Shown: positions 11,241 to 23,430 of the stretch, one piece after another
Layout: the number at the start of each line of letters is the position of its first letter
How positions within the stretch are numbered: position 1 is the stretch's first letter
NCBI GenBank assembly: GCA_036346225.1
Contig: JARFIW010000488.1
Span: 3,049,160-3,113,159, forward strand
Direction of reading: 5' to 3'
Length of the DNA stretch: 64,000 bases
Source of the DNA: Platerodrilus igneus
Lineage: Eukaryota > Arthropoda > Insecta > Coleoptera > Lycidae
Position numbers and translations under genes: made by a program
The notes under the pieces: model-generated
Told to the model about the DNA's origin: nothing
Database searches by the model: none
What the model saw: only the letters and a program-made list of their open reading frames with translations

Positions 11241-12112
11241 ATACGGGAGTCGACTTTGGTGGACCTTTCTCTGTCACGATGAATCGATGTCGTGGCGCAA
11301 AATCATTGAAAGCGTACATTTGCTTATTTATTTGTTTCAGCACTAAAGCCATCCATTTGGGACTAGTGTCTAACTTGTCGACAGACGCTTTCTTGGGTGC
11401 TTTACGTCGATTTATTGCTCGAAGAGGCAAATGTATTCAAATCCATTGTGATAATGGTACTAATTTCGTTGGAGCCTCTCGTGAAATCTCTCAATTGATG
11501 CGCCATTCGGCAGGCGTTGAGGGAATCGAATTTGTGTTTAATCCTCCTGCTGCTCCTCATTTTGGTGGGTTGTGGGAGGCCTGGATTAAATCGGTAAAAT
11601 CCCATTTAAAGAGAATTATCGGTGAACAAATTTTGTCGTTTGAAGAATTCTCGACGGTATTGATTCAAATCGAAGCGATTCTCAACTCACGTCCACTATG
11701 CGTACTGAGTTGCGAACCGAATGATTTCTCGTATTTGACCCCGGGTCATTTTCTTAATGTTGAACCAGTTTCGGTGTTACCAGATCCAGATTTGTTGTCC
11801 ATAAACCCCTCTCGTTTGAATCGCTGGCAATTGTTGCAGCAAATGCAACAAGGGTTTTGGAAGAAATGGAGTGCTGAATACCTGCACACGTTGCAGCAGA
11901 AAGGTAAGTGGTTGAAGAATTCCGCTACCCTACCTATTGATTCGCTTGTCCTCTTAAAGGAAGAAAATAACCCCCCTCTACAGTGGCGTTTAGGAAGTGT
12001 AGTAGATGTTCACCCTGGTAGAGACGGTATCGTTCGGGTAGCTACAGTCAAGACAGCCCAATGGTTAGTTAAACGGCCTCTAGTGAAACTATGTTTACTG
12101 CCAGTTACTTGA
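11241..12112 (+). pseudogene. BEL/Pao integrase catalytic core and C-terminal DUF5641
   Basis: The DDE core is complete: first Asp in VDFGGPF (about 11248), second in HCDNGTNFVG (about 11440), and the Glu in GGLWEAWIKSVK (about 11565). The C-terminal part (TPGHFLN, RWQLLQQMQQGFWKKW, WRLGSVVDVHPG) matches DUF5641, found at the end of BEL/Pao integrases. The stop at 12112 looks like the natural end. The segment is intact apart from the upstream shift. Confidence 0.92.
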
Positions 12113-12225
12113 TATTTAATGGTATGTACACATATATTCACTTATATAAGTTTGTCGGTTAGGTTTCTTAGTTAATAGCTCTAATTAGGTTTTAAATATA
12201 AAATAAGTTAGTTCATACTTATTTT

Positions 12226-12236
12226 GGTGGGCGGGA
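12226..12236 (+). promoter_or_regulatory. Polypurine tract
   Basis: GGTGGGCGGGA stands directly before the 3' LTR and would prime plus-strand DNA synthesis. Confidence 0.85.
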
Positions 12237-12642
12237 TGTTCGGTCTCTTTGTCGCACGTTCGCGTGGTTAATTTTAAGTTATTTAAATTTGTAGTCGTAA
12301 ATCTAATAGTAAAACTGTCATCCCTTGTTCCCTTATATCCTGCCATAAAAATTCCTTGTGCATGGGTGAATAAGTTGGACTAAGAGTAGTGAACAAACAC
12401 TTTCTTATGGATATTGAAGCAGAACGGTCGTCGGTTTCTTCGTTCGGTACCCGTAAGTTAGTCAAGTGCCGCAGACTTTAGTTGTTAAACCCCCTAAAAA
12501 ACACAGCGCAAGTGTAACGTAACATAGCCTCAATTCGCATACAGTCCACTTGGTTGAAAGAATAGGAACTGCAGCTTAGAACAACAAAACAACGCGGAGG
12601 TAAGTCGATATACAATTTTATAAGACCTCCGCGCAATAAACA
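12237..12642 (+). repeat. 3' LTR of the BEL/Pao element
   Basis: Same 406 bp as the 5' LTR with about five substitutions. Ends CA and is followed by the target duplication CGTAG. Confidence 0.95.
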
Positions 12643-12647
12643 CGTAG

Positions 12648-14087
12648 TAATCTGTTTTATACTACTTCGGATTAAAATCTCTTTTTCTAACATTAAAGTG
12701 AAGTCCATAGTCTTGAATCTACAAATCCAGATTTGAGTATTTATATTAAAATATACTTTAGCTCAGTTTTTAGCTTTAAACAACCTATAAAGGAAACTAG
12801 AGAATACACGGCACTTCCGGCACAGTTAGTTTGTACAATGTGACTTGTACATTAAAAATTTTTAAAACATCTCATTAATATAGCTGTATTTGAAGCTCAT
12901 CAGAGAACCGCACATATTTCCTTCTTACAAACTTCCAACTGTTCGAAATTGTTCAGAGATGTTTATCATAATATTATAACTAATTACCATAGAAAATTAT
13001 TTACTCATAATAAATAGCGTCTGAATATACAAAGCAAATATTTGCTGTATTCAATTACCTTTTTCTGTGATTGAGTTTGTCAACTTAAATTCGAGAAATT
13101 TGCATTGCTGGTTTCAATAACCTGGAAACTTTACATTGGAAATTGTATTTTCTCGCGGGTAATGATCAATCAAATGAAGTTTAGTGCAGGGTTACGACTT
13201 ACCTTCTTTCGAATCTACGGTAAGTTTCCCAAAATGGCGGCAATGACATATCTAATAAAATTTCAGACTATAAGATCCGCTGATTTAGAAAACATTGCAT
13301 TAGGTAATTTCGTGTGTTAATATGCGCAATAACACTATATAAAGTTTCTTCATCCAACGTAATAGTAAACATGGTTAAATAAACCGTTTTTAGTACTGAA
13401 CTGCGAACTCATCAATCACTCCACAAAAGAAGTTTCTGACGATAACGCAAAAATCCGTTATAATTATGAAGCTTGTTTAAAGGATAGGGGTGATGAGTCG
13501 ATCGTCCACTCTTGACAACTTTCATGAGCGTCCATACTTTGCTTTTTAAAAGTACCGAAGAGGAAAGAGGATTAGAAACAGAAATTGGTTATTGTGAATT
13601 ACTTGGCTTCGTGACTTCGTTAAAAGTTAGCAGTTCTTATTAGTGGTTAACTAGGTAATAGTAGCAAACCATCTATAATTGTTGAAAGATGTTCAAAAGA
13701 GAGTCAAGCAGTGACCTGAGCAATGGGTTGAGAAACGATGACGTTAGGGATGTTTCCAGCGAATGAATTACATCTGTCGGTTTCCTAACACAGGTTAAAT
13801 CAAAGTCAAGACCACAACAGAACATTCTAAGTTATGCGTGCAGCTCCAGTGAATAATGAATATACTACCTTTTAGCAGATTTCAAAATATACGGGGCTCT
13901 TTGCTGTACTAAAATAATACCGTGGACTTTTTCAAATTCGATTAAAATAAGTAATTTTCAAAGTTATTTAAAAGCAGTGTAATCTTACAGAAGTGCTAGA
14001 TCCTTAGTTTTTACTCAATAAAACTAATTTTTTAATAATAAACGCTCCAAACAATGTCTACAAAATACTTTTAGTTATTGTTTCCTA
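12648..14087. other. No gene recognised
   Basis: AT-rich sequence in which I see no conserved frame, repeat end or RNA fold. A 71-codon open frame at 13105-13320 has no family resemblance. Confidence 0.6.
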
Positions 14088-14089
14088 TA

Positions 14090-14480
14090 CAGGGTGTATA
14101 TCATGTACATACGGAAGGGTATAATTTTTTGACTTATTTCTTAACTAAAAATTCATATAAACATGAGTCCGAAAAGCTTCGTTATCGATCTACAAGGTGC
14201 TGAAATTTCAATTTTTTTTAGTTTTTCTTTATATGCCGTGCAGTCGTTGGGCTACTAATATGAAATTTGGAATAAAGGTTACTCTGTAGTACTTACATCA
14301 CTGAGCTTGTTTGTAAGAATCAATAGGGTGATATTATTTTAGGGGTCATGCCCTCTTTTCTCCTCTTGAACTATTTCGCGTTGCACCGCTGGTAAATTTT
14401 AAAATACAAGCTAAGTTTTTTGTTTTACTTAGAAACTCTGTAACGAATACGATTACATCCTTCATTAATATACGCTTTTG
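14090..14480 (+). mobile_element. Terminal fragment of a Tc1/mariner-type or MITE element
   Basis: Begins CAGGGTGTATATCATGTAC after TA, a terminal motif typical of the DUF4817-type transposons. The following stretch (about 14150-14270) looks like the long non-coding TIR of that group. No matching right end was found, so this is a fragment or its partner is too diverged. Confidence 0.4.
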
Positions 14481-15871
14481 TTATAATTATTTAATTAACA
14501 GAGATCCTTCATTGTATAGAAAACACCAATTTCTATTCGGAAAATATAATATTTATTTGTTACTTAGGACTCCGTCTATGTTTATGAACTTGAAGTAGAA
14601 TCACGGTTTCCTTCTTATTCGCGTATGTGTGGATGCAATAATTCGGTCCTCTGCGCGTACTCGAGTAATAAATTGCTTTGGTGCTAAAGTTCTCCATTTA
14701 ACGTACGGATGTGATCGAATAGACAAGTTTGACGCGTGGGCCAGCAGGTTTTTTGCAAACATGCAGACCCAAAAGCAGGTGGCACGGTCCCAGAGAATAC
14801 CATTAGTATAGATCAATAGTTTAATCGACCTATAAGATGAGTTATGTGATTTTAGAGTAAACATCATCACGGTAGGTTAATAGTTTCAATTTTGCATTTA
14901 AATTATTTCCTCGATTCTTTTAGCGCAAGTTTTATTTAGATACGTAGTATATAAAGTTTTTTTAATTATGGAATATAGCACGGTCTAATTGTTATGGAAC
15001 ATTGTAATGTTTAGTGGACGAGAGAAACGCAAGTCTTTTTTTGTTATGCAGTATTGAAAGTTCAAATTGTCGAGTGTTGCAAATCTTATGGAGTATTGTG
15101 AAGCTTTCGGTTAAATTTTTCTAAATGGAAGTCAAACTGTAATCCCAAGCACGTGCGAAGGTCGCACACCTGTTGTTGTAATTGCACACAAAAATTAACG
15201 AACGATGGTATAAGATCTAGATTCCAATAAATTGATTAGTAAGTACTACTGAAATCATTCTGATGTCTGGAGGATTATTGCGGCGAGTGCTTTCCAATTC
15301 AATTCTTGTTTCACCGAACCATTACTGGACGTAATAATTTTTTGTGAGTTTTATATAGCAATTTAAATTGGCATACCTAATTTTTTTGTTCAAGATTTAA
15401 TAGTTAGATGTCGTATAAATGTTTGTAAGAACGTAAAAAAATTTCTCTAAGATAGCTTTCTAGGAATTTAAAAGGTTAAACTAAAATGTGCTTGTAGCTA
15501 AGCAGGTGACATATTCGTGTTTGTTTGTCACATTATAAAATCTAGTCTTTTTTGACAGTACAATTAGAATACAGATTAGTTCAGACCATAAGGATATTTG
15601 ACCTTTAGTTCAAGAAATAAATTAATTAAAAATTTAGGTTCTACAGTTTATGAAAAGTCAATACATTTAATTAATAATATGTAAACCAAAACAGGATCCT
15701 TCTTCGGTATTAAGTACAAGTTGTAAAACATTATTAAAAACACAATACTTTTCCTAAAGAATTCTAATAAATAAAAACTTGCAAAATTCATGAAATTAAT
15801 ATGAGACAACTCTTAGATATTTTTAAATACAGAGGGATAAAAAGCATTAATACATGTAGAATTGTACAAAC

Positions 15872-15874
<3 letters not shown>
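14481..15874. other. No gene recognised
   Basis: Nothing convincing. Around 14630-14810 both strands are open for 60-90 codons and composition is slightly less AT-rich, but no motif supports a gene. Confidence 0.5.

Positions 15875-15912
<38 letters not shown>
15875..15912. repeat. (TA)n microsatellite
   Basis: Pure TA array of about 19 units. Confidence 0.95.
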
Positions 15913-15914
<2 letters not shown>

Positions 15915-16844
15915 TTAAATCAATAGAAAATTAATTAAGTTACTTCAAAGTTTACTTTTATTAAAGTTGATAACAATTTCTCGTAAAGCAGACAACCAAA
16001 TTCACAAAACTTTTGAGTGTAAAGAGAAAGACCACCGACATTATACTAGCAAGATAAATTTGTGTTAATTTTGGGTTGTTATTTTTGTGGATATTTAGCT
16101 TTTGATAAATTGGCTATGCCCTAGTAAAGTTCTAGCTCTAAAATGCTATGAAGTGGTTATATTTTCAGACAGTACAAGATCGTCGTTCCAATTCCAATTT
16201 GCAGAGTCACAAGTAAGTATTATGTTTCTGTTTTGCTTGTTAAGAAGATTCTTTTTTTTCGAAGATTTCCGTATCTTATCTTCGGATTGTTACTCATTAT
16301 AGCTATTATTAAGATACGGTGGCGTCCATTAAAAATTCTTTTATTATCGTATACCATCCTACGACCCTAGCTCATGGCTCTGCTCTAAGTTGAAGAAGCT
16401 TAGCTGGCTGGAAGATCTCTTTAGAGGGTCCTATTGTACTCAAAGCCGTTTTTCATACACTTTACCCTGGGCTTAAACTTTAGACAAAAACCCCTCATAA
16501 TTTATAGAGGCTCTGCCGCCTATAAGATAGAGTAGTTACATTAAAATAAAAAAAAAGTGTAACAAGCCTTTGGTCTTTTGCAATTTCCGTTATCAAGGAA
16601 AAAATAAAAAGCAATTTTCTGTAAATCGCTATATTAAATTTCTAATTTTTTAAATGGTCTAGTAGGCTCTGGCTTAATTATGAATAATTCCTTATTTTAC
16701 TCATTTTGGCTGTTCGCATTCTAAATGGTAACTTGTGTTTGCACATGCTTATAAAATTAAAGGTTTAAGTTATAAACTGTAATGTGTAAAAGTGTTTTAA
16801 GTACTCTCTACAGGCTGTTGAAAAAACGCTACAGCTACTGTTGG
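15913..16844. other. No gene recognised
   Basis: Open frames here are short and of low-complexity composition. No repeat end was identified. Confidence 0.55.
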
Positions 16845-17280
16845 TAGAAACCTCCTTCAACTCTTATACATGCGCCAACTCTGCTTCTCCTTTATTCCCG
16901 CACTCGTTCGAACACCGCCGAAGTATTTCTTACGATTTCAAATGCATCTACTATTCGATTTCGTGAGTCACCAACAGTATTTGCTGGTGTTGTATACACT
17001 AGAGATTTGAGATGCTCTCATAAAAAATCTAGGCTATTTAAGTTAGGGTACTTAAGGCCGTGACAGATCCACAACGTACTATTCACTTGTTCTCATACAC
17101 TTCATTTAAATTCTCCCATATGTGGTTTAACGAGAATTTATAATCGAATTCCTTAAAAAATTGGCTACGTCAGTAAAAAGGATTTTACAATCAAAATTGG
17201 GATTTTCTGGCTGAAATTAATCCTTAAAAAAAATCTCGAGGAAGGAGTACCTTCTCCCTATGTATCACGCAGCATATGCC
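16845..17280 (-). pseudogene. C-terminal relic of a Tc1/mariner-superfamily transposase
   Basis: Reading leftward, the best part (about 17000 to 16850) gives SRNRIVDAFEIVRNTSAVFE followed by RVGACIRVEGG, the C-terminal end seen in DUF4817-type transposases of insects. Before it (about 17280-17060) are scattered traces of the core. Stops and shifts are frequent, and no TIRs were found. It is older than the copy at 0.7-3.0 kb. Confidence 0.6.
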
Positions 17281-17299
17281 AATATTTAAATGTTCATCG

Positions 17300-17304
<5 letters not shown>

Positions 17305-17334
<30 letters not shown>
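17305..17334. repeat. (TA)n microsatellite
   Basis: Pure TA array. It creates a spurious Ile-Tyr repeat in an open frame. Confidence 0.9.
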
Positions 17335-17337
<3 letters not shown>

Positions 17338-19380
17338 CTTCAAGTTTTATTTGCTGATGAATATTAATTTAAAATTATACACTTTATTGAGGATTGCAGC
17401 AATTATGGAAGTCTACTTTTTTTTCTTTAACTCGAGCTTTCGAGAATTTATTTTTCTCTTCTACATACAATGGTATACAAATAAATGCGTTTTGGAAGTT
17501 AAATACTTTCAACTGGGAGGATTGACTTAAATTAAAGATATTAATTCTAAATTGTAAAATTTGGTTTTAAAATTTTGAAGGTATAAATGTCAATGTCAAT
17601 GGGTATTACAAGATTTAGATTTTAGTCATATAAAAATACTAATTCCTTGGATCAATTTTAAACTATAACAAGTACTGAAATAATTAACTAACTAACAGGC
17701 ATAAGCTAATTGCAAGTATATGCACGTCTATAGTAGAACATTTGCAAAGTTAGTAGGAAGATGTAGCAGCAATATCACAAACCATTTATACAGTATAAAA
17801 TATTTTCTCCCATACAAAACCATATACAACATTTACAACATCGTTTCTTTCAAGCATAAAATAATTCCCAAAAGATACTTATTATAAAAAAATTATTCGT
17901 TACCTTATTTTAAATTTACAAAATTAAATTCCTTCTTTTTTGGATAGTTAACCTGGTTATAATTATTCCCACGCTTGTAAGATTTGTTTTGGCAAAAAAA
18001 ATCCTTGACAGATGATCTATTAAAAAAGTCAGAGGTTTTCGAACTCAGAACACAAACTTTCCTGGCAAAATTCCTTTACAAAGAAATTATTATATGATTA
18101 ACACTTATTATTCTACTTTAAATTAAATAAAAATACTCCAATATCAGTTAAAATGAATCTAAAAGTAATACTTGCAGGATCCAAAAAAAAACGCTCCTCG
18201 TGATTAAATATCTTCTTATTTTTAAATTGACGTCCAAATCAGCTTACAAGATTTTCCATATTTAAAAAAACAGCAGTTACCTAAGTACATTTTTGGTTAA
18301 ATCTCCCTTTCGATTATTCAATAAAATTTTTAAAATGGCGTTATCGTGAAGAATTTTCCCTTTTGTAATTAATAATTTTCATTTTTTCTCTGTATGTTAC
18401 GTTTAAAACATCGCTTCTTTATTCATTGTTACTTCGTAATTATTAAATTACAGTATACTTACTGCATACTTTAAATATCGTCTTCGCAAAGCAACTGCTC
18501 GTGGCTTAAATTAAAATAACATTTCGCGATCTAATTTAAGAATCGATTGAATCGAATCAATCGAATGAATCCTCGTTTTTAATAAACGCTTTCTTATGTA
18601 CATGAATTTATGTTTCCAGAACCTAGTAGAATGTGCGCGATTCCATTCTAAATAATACACGCCTGTCTTACGTAATTGTCTTGGATATCCTCATTAGCGT
18701 TGAAAATTGTTGAGCTTTATCTCCTTGTTATTTCGCTCCACTTATTCGTGACGCGCGCTGTTCGTCCCGCTCCAACACATATACTATTATTGTGAAGTCG
18801 CATACTAATGCTAAAGATAATCAATTTTTATTTCATACTTTGGGTTTTTAGTATTCTGGGCCGCTTCTTGGAAAAAATGTTTCATCTATTAATTAGATAA
18901 TTACGCAGTTCCAAATACCGATGACTCATTCTTTTATATTCCTAATATTCTAGAAAATTGGTTAGTTAAAATAAATTTCTGTATTCCATGGCGTAATTAA
19001 TTTAAACTTTAATTTCTTTTTAATGCAAAAGGGATTGCATTTTATAGAAAATATTTGCTTTTAACATCAAAACGTGTTTTTGATACACAAAATGTATTAA
19101 CATTGGGGTTTAAAATACACGTTAATTGTAGTTTCTTAAGCTAAATTATTGACGGTTTGATAGGTTATACTGCTGGAAAATGTACACAAGGTGAACAAAA
19201 AATGCAAATAAGGAAAAACGGATTAGGTGTTTAAAAATTCATAAATAAGAATGCTACAAATTTGGTGCTTTTCAGGTTTAAGCTCCTACATAATTTAAGA
19301 TGAAATCTATAAGATGTTTCTCTGGGCTCTTACCCAAAAGCTTTTTCATATTTAAAAGTAAGACGTAACTTAATTTATAA
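17335..19380. other. No gene recognised
   Basis: About 2 kb of AT-rich sequence without conserved frames. Only short low-complexity features such as overlapping AATCGA repeats near 18540-18570 are visible. Confidence 0.55.
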
Positions 19381-19383
19381 GGA

Positions 19384-20094
19384 GAGAAGAAAACTGTATT
19401 TAAATACAAACAGGTAAAACCCGCTATAAGACAATTGTAAGCGTCATTTTCCCCGTCCAGACTTGCATATAGCACCAACATAGTAAGGAACTGCACGCGC
19501 TTAGCGGCCAGCATAAAAAACGAAGGACTAGTTGTTAAAGTATCGTTGAGTTGATCAAAATTACATGTTATAAAGATAGATTTTTCTGGTGTTAATGTTA
19601 CAAGTAATGTAAGGGTGCCATTAGGTCTTGACAAACTAGTAGGTAAAAACACCTATGCGCTAGGTGAATTTACATCAAATTTTCACCACCATAGCCTGGA
19701 AGTTGGTTTTGATTTATACGGGGGTCTGCAACCAGTCGCACAAATTACTTGCTGTAGTAGAATGTGCCAAAATTATGCTATAAAAATTGACTACTTTAAA
19801 TGAAGAGAATTTTGCAATTTTCAATTGGAAATTTAGAATCATACAAGTTACCCAAAAAGCAGCAAACATAAAATTGAATTGTTTATCGGGTGGAGATGTT
19901 TTAGAATTACAACTGGATTGTGAATTCAAATTGAAACTGATTGCGAAAACATCTAATAGAAGTGTATGGGTGGCGAATAAATTTCAAGAAGAGCAAATGT
20001 TTAGATATTTGGCTATCCCAGATTCACCAGGCTCTATTTATCACAGCGAATTATACATGTTATTAATACATGTACATATTTTAATAAAATTATA
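19384..20094 (+). pseudogene. Unidentified coding-like relic
   Basis: On the plus strand one frame is open from about 19384 to 19800 except for stops at 19438 and near 19550, giving protein-like sequence (for example DFSGVNVTSNVRVPLGLDKL). From 19787 a neighbouring frame continues for 102 codons (LNEENFAIFNWKFRIIQVTQ and onward). The mix of hydrophobic and charged residues, and the way one frame takes over as the other ends, look like an old protein gene with one frameshift and two stops. I do not recognise the family. The opposite strand is also partly open (19652-19278), which weakens the case. Confidence 0.35.
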
Positions 20095-20299
20095 ATATTT
20101 CTTGATTAAGTTTGTTTTACATATTTCTATCGTTTTGTTTTACTTATTTGTATCGTCAACATCGGCAAAAGTTATTAATAAATATATTAAGTTATCTTAT
20201 TTTTTATTCTTAGGTTTAAGATGGTAGCACTCTTAAGTTATTCTTTAAATTAAAATGGAACCTTTATATTAAACAATAATACAAGCTAGTAATAATTTT
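20095..20299. other. Short AT-rich spacer
   Basis: Nothing recognised between the coding-like relic and the tRNA-like head. Confidence 0.5.
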
Positions 20300-20370
20300 G
20301 AATGACTCGATAGTGTAGACGTTAAGGTACTTGCTTTGCATATGGACACCACGGTTATGATCCCGCTTCG
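20300..20370 (+). tRNA. tRNA-Ala(UGC)-like head, probably of a SINE
   Basis: The stretch has the order of a tRNA: an A-box-like part (CTCGATAGTGTAGACGTTAAG), an anticodon-loop-like CTTTGCA as in tRNA-Ala(UGC), and a B-box-like GGTTATGATCCCG. Acceptor and T stems do not pair well, so it is not a functional tRNA gene. It directly precedes the minisatellite, which suggests a SINE whose body was replaced or expanded. Confidence 0.45.
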
Positions 20371-20388
20371 AATGTTTTTTCCGTAAAT

Positions 20389-20752
20389 AGAGGTGGAGTT
20401 GGTGGGATGAGGTGTGTGGAGTGGTGTGGAGTGGTGGTGGGATTTGGAGGGATACGGTGGGATGTGGATGTGGGTGGAGGTGAGTGCAGGGATGTAAATG
20501 TCGAGTGATGTAAAGGAATGTGGAGTGATATCGAGAGATGTGGAGTGATATGGAATGATGTGGAGGCATGTGGAGGAATGTGAAGGGATGTGGAGTGATG
20601 TGGAGGTGGGAGTGATGTGGAGGTGGGAGTGATGTGGAGGAATGTGGAGTGATATGGAGTGATTGAGAGTGATGTGGAAGGATGTGGAGTGATGTTGAGG
20701 GATGTGGAGTAATGTTGAGGGATGTGGAGGTAGTGGAGGGATGTGGAGGTGG
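20389..20752. repeat. GTGGAGTGAT-type minisatellite
   Basis: About 360 bp of degenerate tandem repeats based on GTGGAGTGAT and GTGGAGGGAT, strongly strand-asymmetric (G/T on the plus strand). It opens all three frames on the minus strand as His/Ser/Pro-rich nonsense, so those open frames are not genes. Confidence 0.92.
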
Positions 20753-20774
20753 CACCAGAATGACTGTTCTGCAT

Positions 20775-20835
20775 CTACTATGGTACCTTGGAATCGGCAG
20801 CCAGCCACTAACCCGTTTAATCCACGGAGCCGCCG
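20775..20835 (-). mobile_element. SINE head fragment
   Basis: The end CCACGGAGCCGCC and the preceding ACTAACCCGTTTAAT-type stretch match the tRNA-derived head of the SINEs that follow. Only the head is left. Confidence 0.5.
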
Positions 20836-20852
20836 TAACAAATATGTGGGCC

Positions 20853-21150
20853 CTGCATTTGATTTTCCAATGCTTCACCGGAACATACTACATTGGTCAG
20901 GAAACGAGTACTTTTTACCTGAAAATTTTGAATTTTGACAAACGCTTGCTATTCCACGCAAGATAGTGATTTTTAACGTGCGCAACAACACTCATTCACG
21001 AGACCTATATTTTACCTCCTATCCAAGCAAGAACGTATTTTTGTGAAAAATGTTCGTCCAACATTTTTCAAGCGGTTCGTGTCGAGAATTGAACCCTGAA
21101 CCTTAGGCTTAATAGTCACACGTTAACCAGTAAAGCCGCGGAGCCGCCTG
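20853..21150 (-). mobile_element. tRNA-derived SINE, array copy A
   Basis: Matches the SINE at 58115-58415 along its length: CCAATGCTTCACC end, TACATTGGTCAGGAA, AATTTTGAATTTTG, TTTTTCAAGCGG, then the tRNA-like head ending CGGAGCCGCCTGAA. The head lies at the high-coordinate side, so the element reads on the minus strand. The internal promoter is degraded (B box AATTGAACCC). Confidence 0.8.
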
Positions 21151-21164
21151 AAGTAAGTAACTTT

Positions 21165-21410
21165 ATATTTGATTTCCTTATGCTCGACCTGTAGGTACTG
21201 CATTGGCCAGGAAGTCAGTTTTTTTGCCTGAAAATTTTGAAGGGTAGGGACCTTTAACGTGCGTGACAACACTCACACTGATTTACATTTTATTTCTCAA
21301 TTGAACGAGGGTGTACTTTTGTGAAAAACGCTCGCCTAACATTTTTCAAGCGGTCCGTGTCACGGGACCTTGGGCTTAGTAGTCATATGTAAAGTCACGG
21401 AGCCACCTGA
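21165..21410 (-). mobile_element. tRNA-derived SINE, array copy B, internally deleted
   Basis: Same family and direction as copy A, directly following it. Part of the body (the GAATTTTG to CAAGGTAGGG portion) and part of the head are missing. Confidence 0.75.
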
Positions 21411-21427
21411 ACTAGGTAATCTTATAC

Positions 21428-21720
21428 TTGACTTTTTCCAATGCTTCATCAGAATGTACTACATTGGTCAGGAAGCGAGCTTTTCTAACCTGAAAATTTT
21501 GAATTTTGTCGATTCCTGGCTATTCCAAGCAAGGTAGGGATCTTTAAGGTACGTAGCAACTCACACACCGGACCTACATTCTACCTATCTTCGGAATGAG
21601 GACGTATTTTTGCAAAAAATTCTTGCCTAACATTTTTCAAGCGGTCTACGTCGAGAATCGAACTCAGAACCTTGACATCAGCAGTCATACGCTAAAATAT
21701 CTGATCCGTGCAGCCGCCTA
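21428..21720 (-). mobile_element. tRNA-derived SINE, array copy C
   Basis: Third head-to-tail copy, again with its head at the high-coordinate end (CAGCCGCCTAGAAG). The three copies plus the head fragment form an array rather than independent insertions. Confidence 0.75.
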
Positions 21721-23428
21721 GAAGTAGGTGACCAAATATACTGAAATATACCTAGTAGGTCATAGTGCTGATTGATAATGAAATGGTAATGATCTGTGAC
21801 GTTGCAAGTAGCAAAATTTAGCGGGAGAAGAGTATTCTATGTACAACTGGGCCTAAAGCTAGCACCTGTTTCTAAGTAATAAATAAGTTTCACAAATTTC
21901 AAGTTCTTGTGTAAAAGAAACGAATTATTAAGATCAATAGACCAAAGAAAGTTGTAGTACTTAAATTTACTCAGCAGGATCTACGTAAGCTCTAATTAGG
22001 TTCAGTCCACAAATTCTTAGAGAGACATTTATTTTATTTTAAGGATAAGGTTCTTATCTAATATAAATATCCTTTTGTAATAAATTATATATAACTGCAT
22101 TGTGGATTCGCAATTTGATAAGATTGAAATTTAACTACGCTATCTTGACCTTTCTGGAGATCCAAAGTATCTATACCTTAGCTCGTATTTAACTTCTAGT
22201 GCTCGAATACTTAATATTAACTTGACAGTTGGTTAGCTCAGTACGAGAATATCCCAAAGTACATCTTTCTAACGCCACGCTGAATTGGTAGAGATTGTCC
22301 TCGACATTAGCTGCTAACCCCTCGTCAGCTATTTCCGGTATGTCAAACTGCTCGTTAGTATTTAACATGCTCAAAACAGTATTCACATAATTAGCTGATT
22401 TCATTTAAATCGCTATAGACAAGGATATTAATTTGAGTATTTTCTGCAAAAATTACGTTTTCCTTTAGTTTGAAACTTTCTATAACCTTGCTGCTTTCTA
22501 AACTTACAGACACCCTTCGTTAAAATTCAGAAACTGCTTTATTTTAAACTATCCACATAATGCTAAGCGCCTTACTCTCCCTAATGCAACAGCCGATTAA
22601 TTCTTGAATGTTGAATGAAGGTAGAAAATTACGCTCTTTTGACTCGAACTTCGCAAAACCTGAATAACAAAAGTTTTATGAACGTATTAAGATAAAGGTC
22701 TTTCTGGAATACTAATAATTTTATCCATGACAGTATTGCACTAAATGGTGAAATTTTATGAGCGTCTTAACTGTATTTTTTAGGAACAACACTATCATTC
22801 GACTTGGTTTGGTAGTCGTATTAATAATTCATGAGAGCGTTTCCTACATTTTTACTTTCCATTCCATTCCGCCGATGTCTCAATTTCACTTCCTGATATA
22901 TCAGTACCTTAGTTTGCTCAACGATTTGAAAATTCACGACACTGCAGTTTATCTTATTCACGGCTCACAGATTTAAGCTTGATCATGTGTTTGTAAATGT
23001 ATTTAACAGTGCGTAGAAAGCAAGGGTGTATAAGGATACACGAATTTAAATCAATGTTGCGTCACATAAATTCATATGTGTTTTAATTGAATGAATGCAA
23101 TTACTACTGTAAATATGCAGAGAATCCACTTTGAACGATTACCTTTTGTTGAAATTTACTTCCTAACAGTTTTTATTTTGTAACGCCACTTCTCCCATCC
23201 AGCCAGTTATTCAATAATAAGTACCTGCTGTCTTTTACAATATTTAGAAAAGAGAAAGGTCGTTGTAAGATATTACCTACCATCCGTTTAACTTTTTACA
23301 GGTAATATGATTTATGAGTTCATCCCTCACGCTCATACACATTCCTTCATCAACCACCGTTGTTGGAGTCCGTTCTCGCTATTTTTAAGCGAGCTTCACT
23401 TCAATTTAAATTACAAACTATGTAATAG
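21721..23428. other. No gene recognised
   Basis: A minus-strand open frame at 22404-22189 (71 codons, starts MKSANYVNTVLSMLNTNEQF) has protein-like composition but no known motif and no supporting context. Otherwise nothing is visible. Confidence 0.5.
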
Positions 23429-23430
23429 TA

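Larger units (their letters stand above)
6014..12642 (+). mobile_element. BEL/Pao LTR retrotransposon, full length
   Basis: Two 406-bp LTRs (6014-6419 and 12237-12642) flank a 5.8-kb interior. The 5-bp target duplication CGTAG stands at 6009-6013 and 12643-12647. The interior carries, in order, gag, zinc knuckles, aspartic protease, reverse transcriptase, RNase H and integrase, the BEL/Pao order. I count about five differences between the LTRs, all in their 3' part, so insertion was fairly recent. Even so the reading frame is broken at least five times, so the copy is inactive. Confidence 0.95.

Noticed and set aside
20264..20878. Long His/Ser/Pro-rich open frames on the minus strand
   Set aside because: They are translations of the GTGGAGTGAT minisatellite in all three frames.
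22189..22404. 71-codon minus-strand gene
   Set aside because: Too short and without motif or context; noted only as unsupported.
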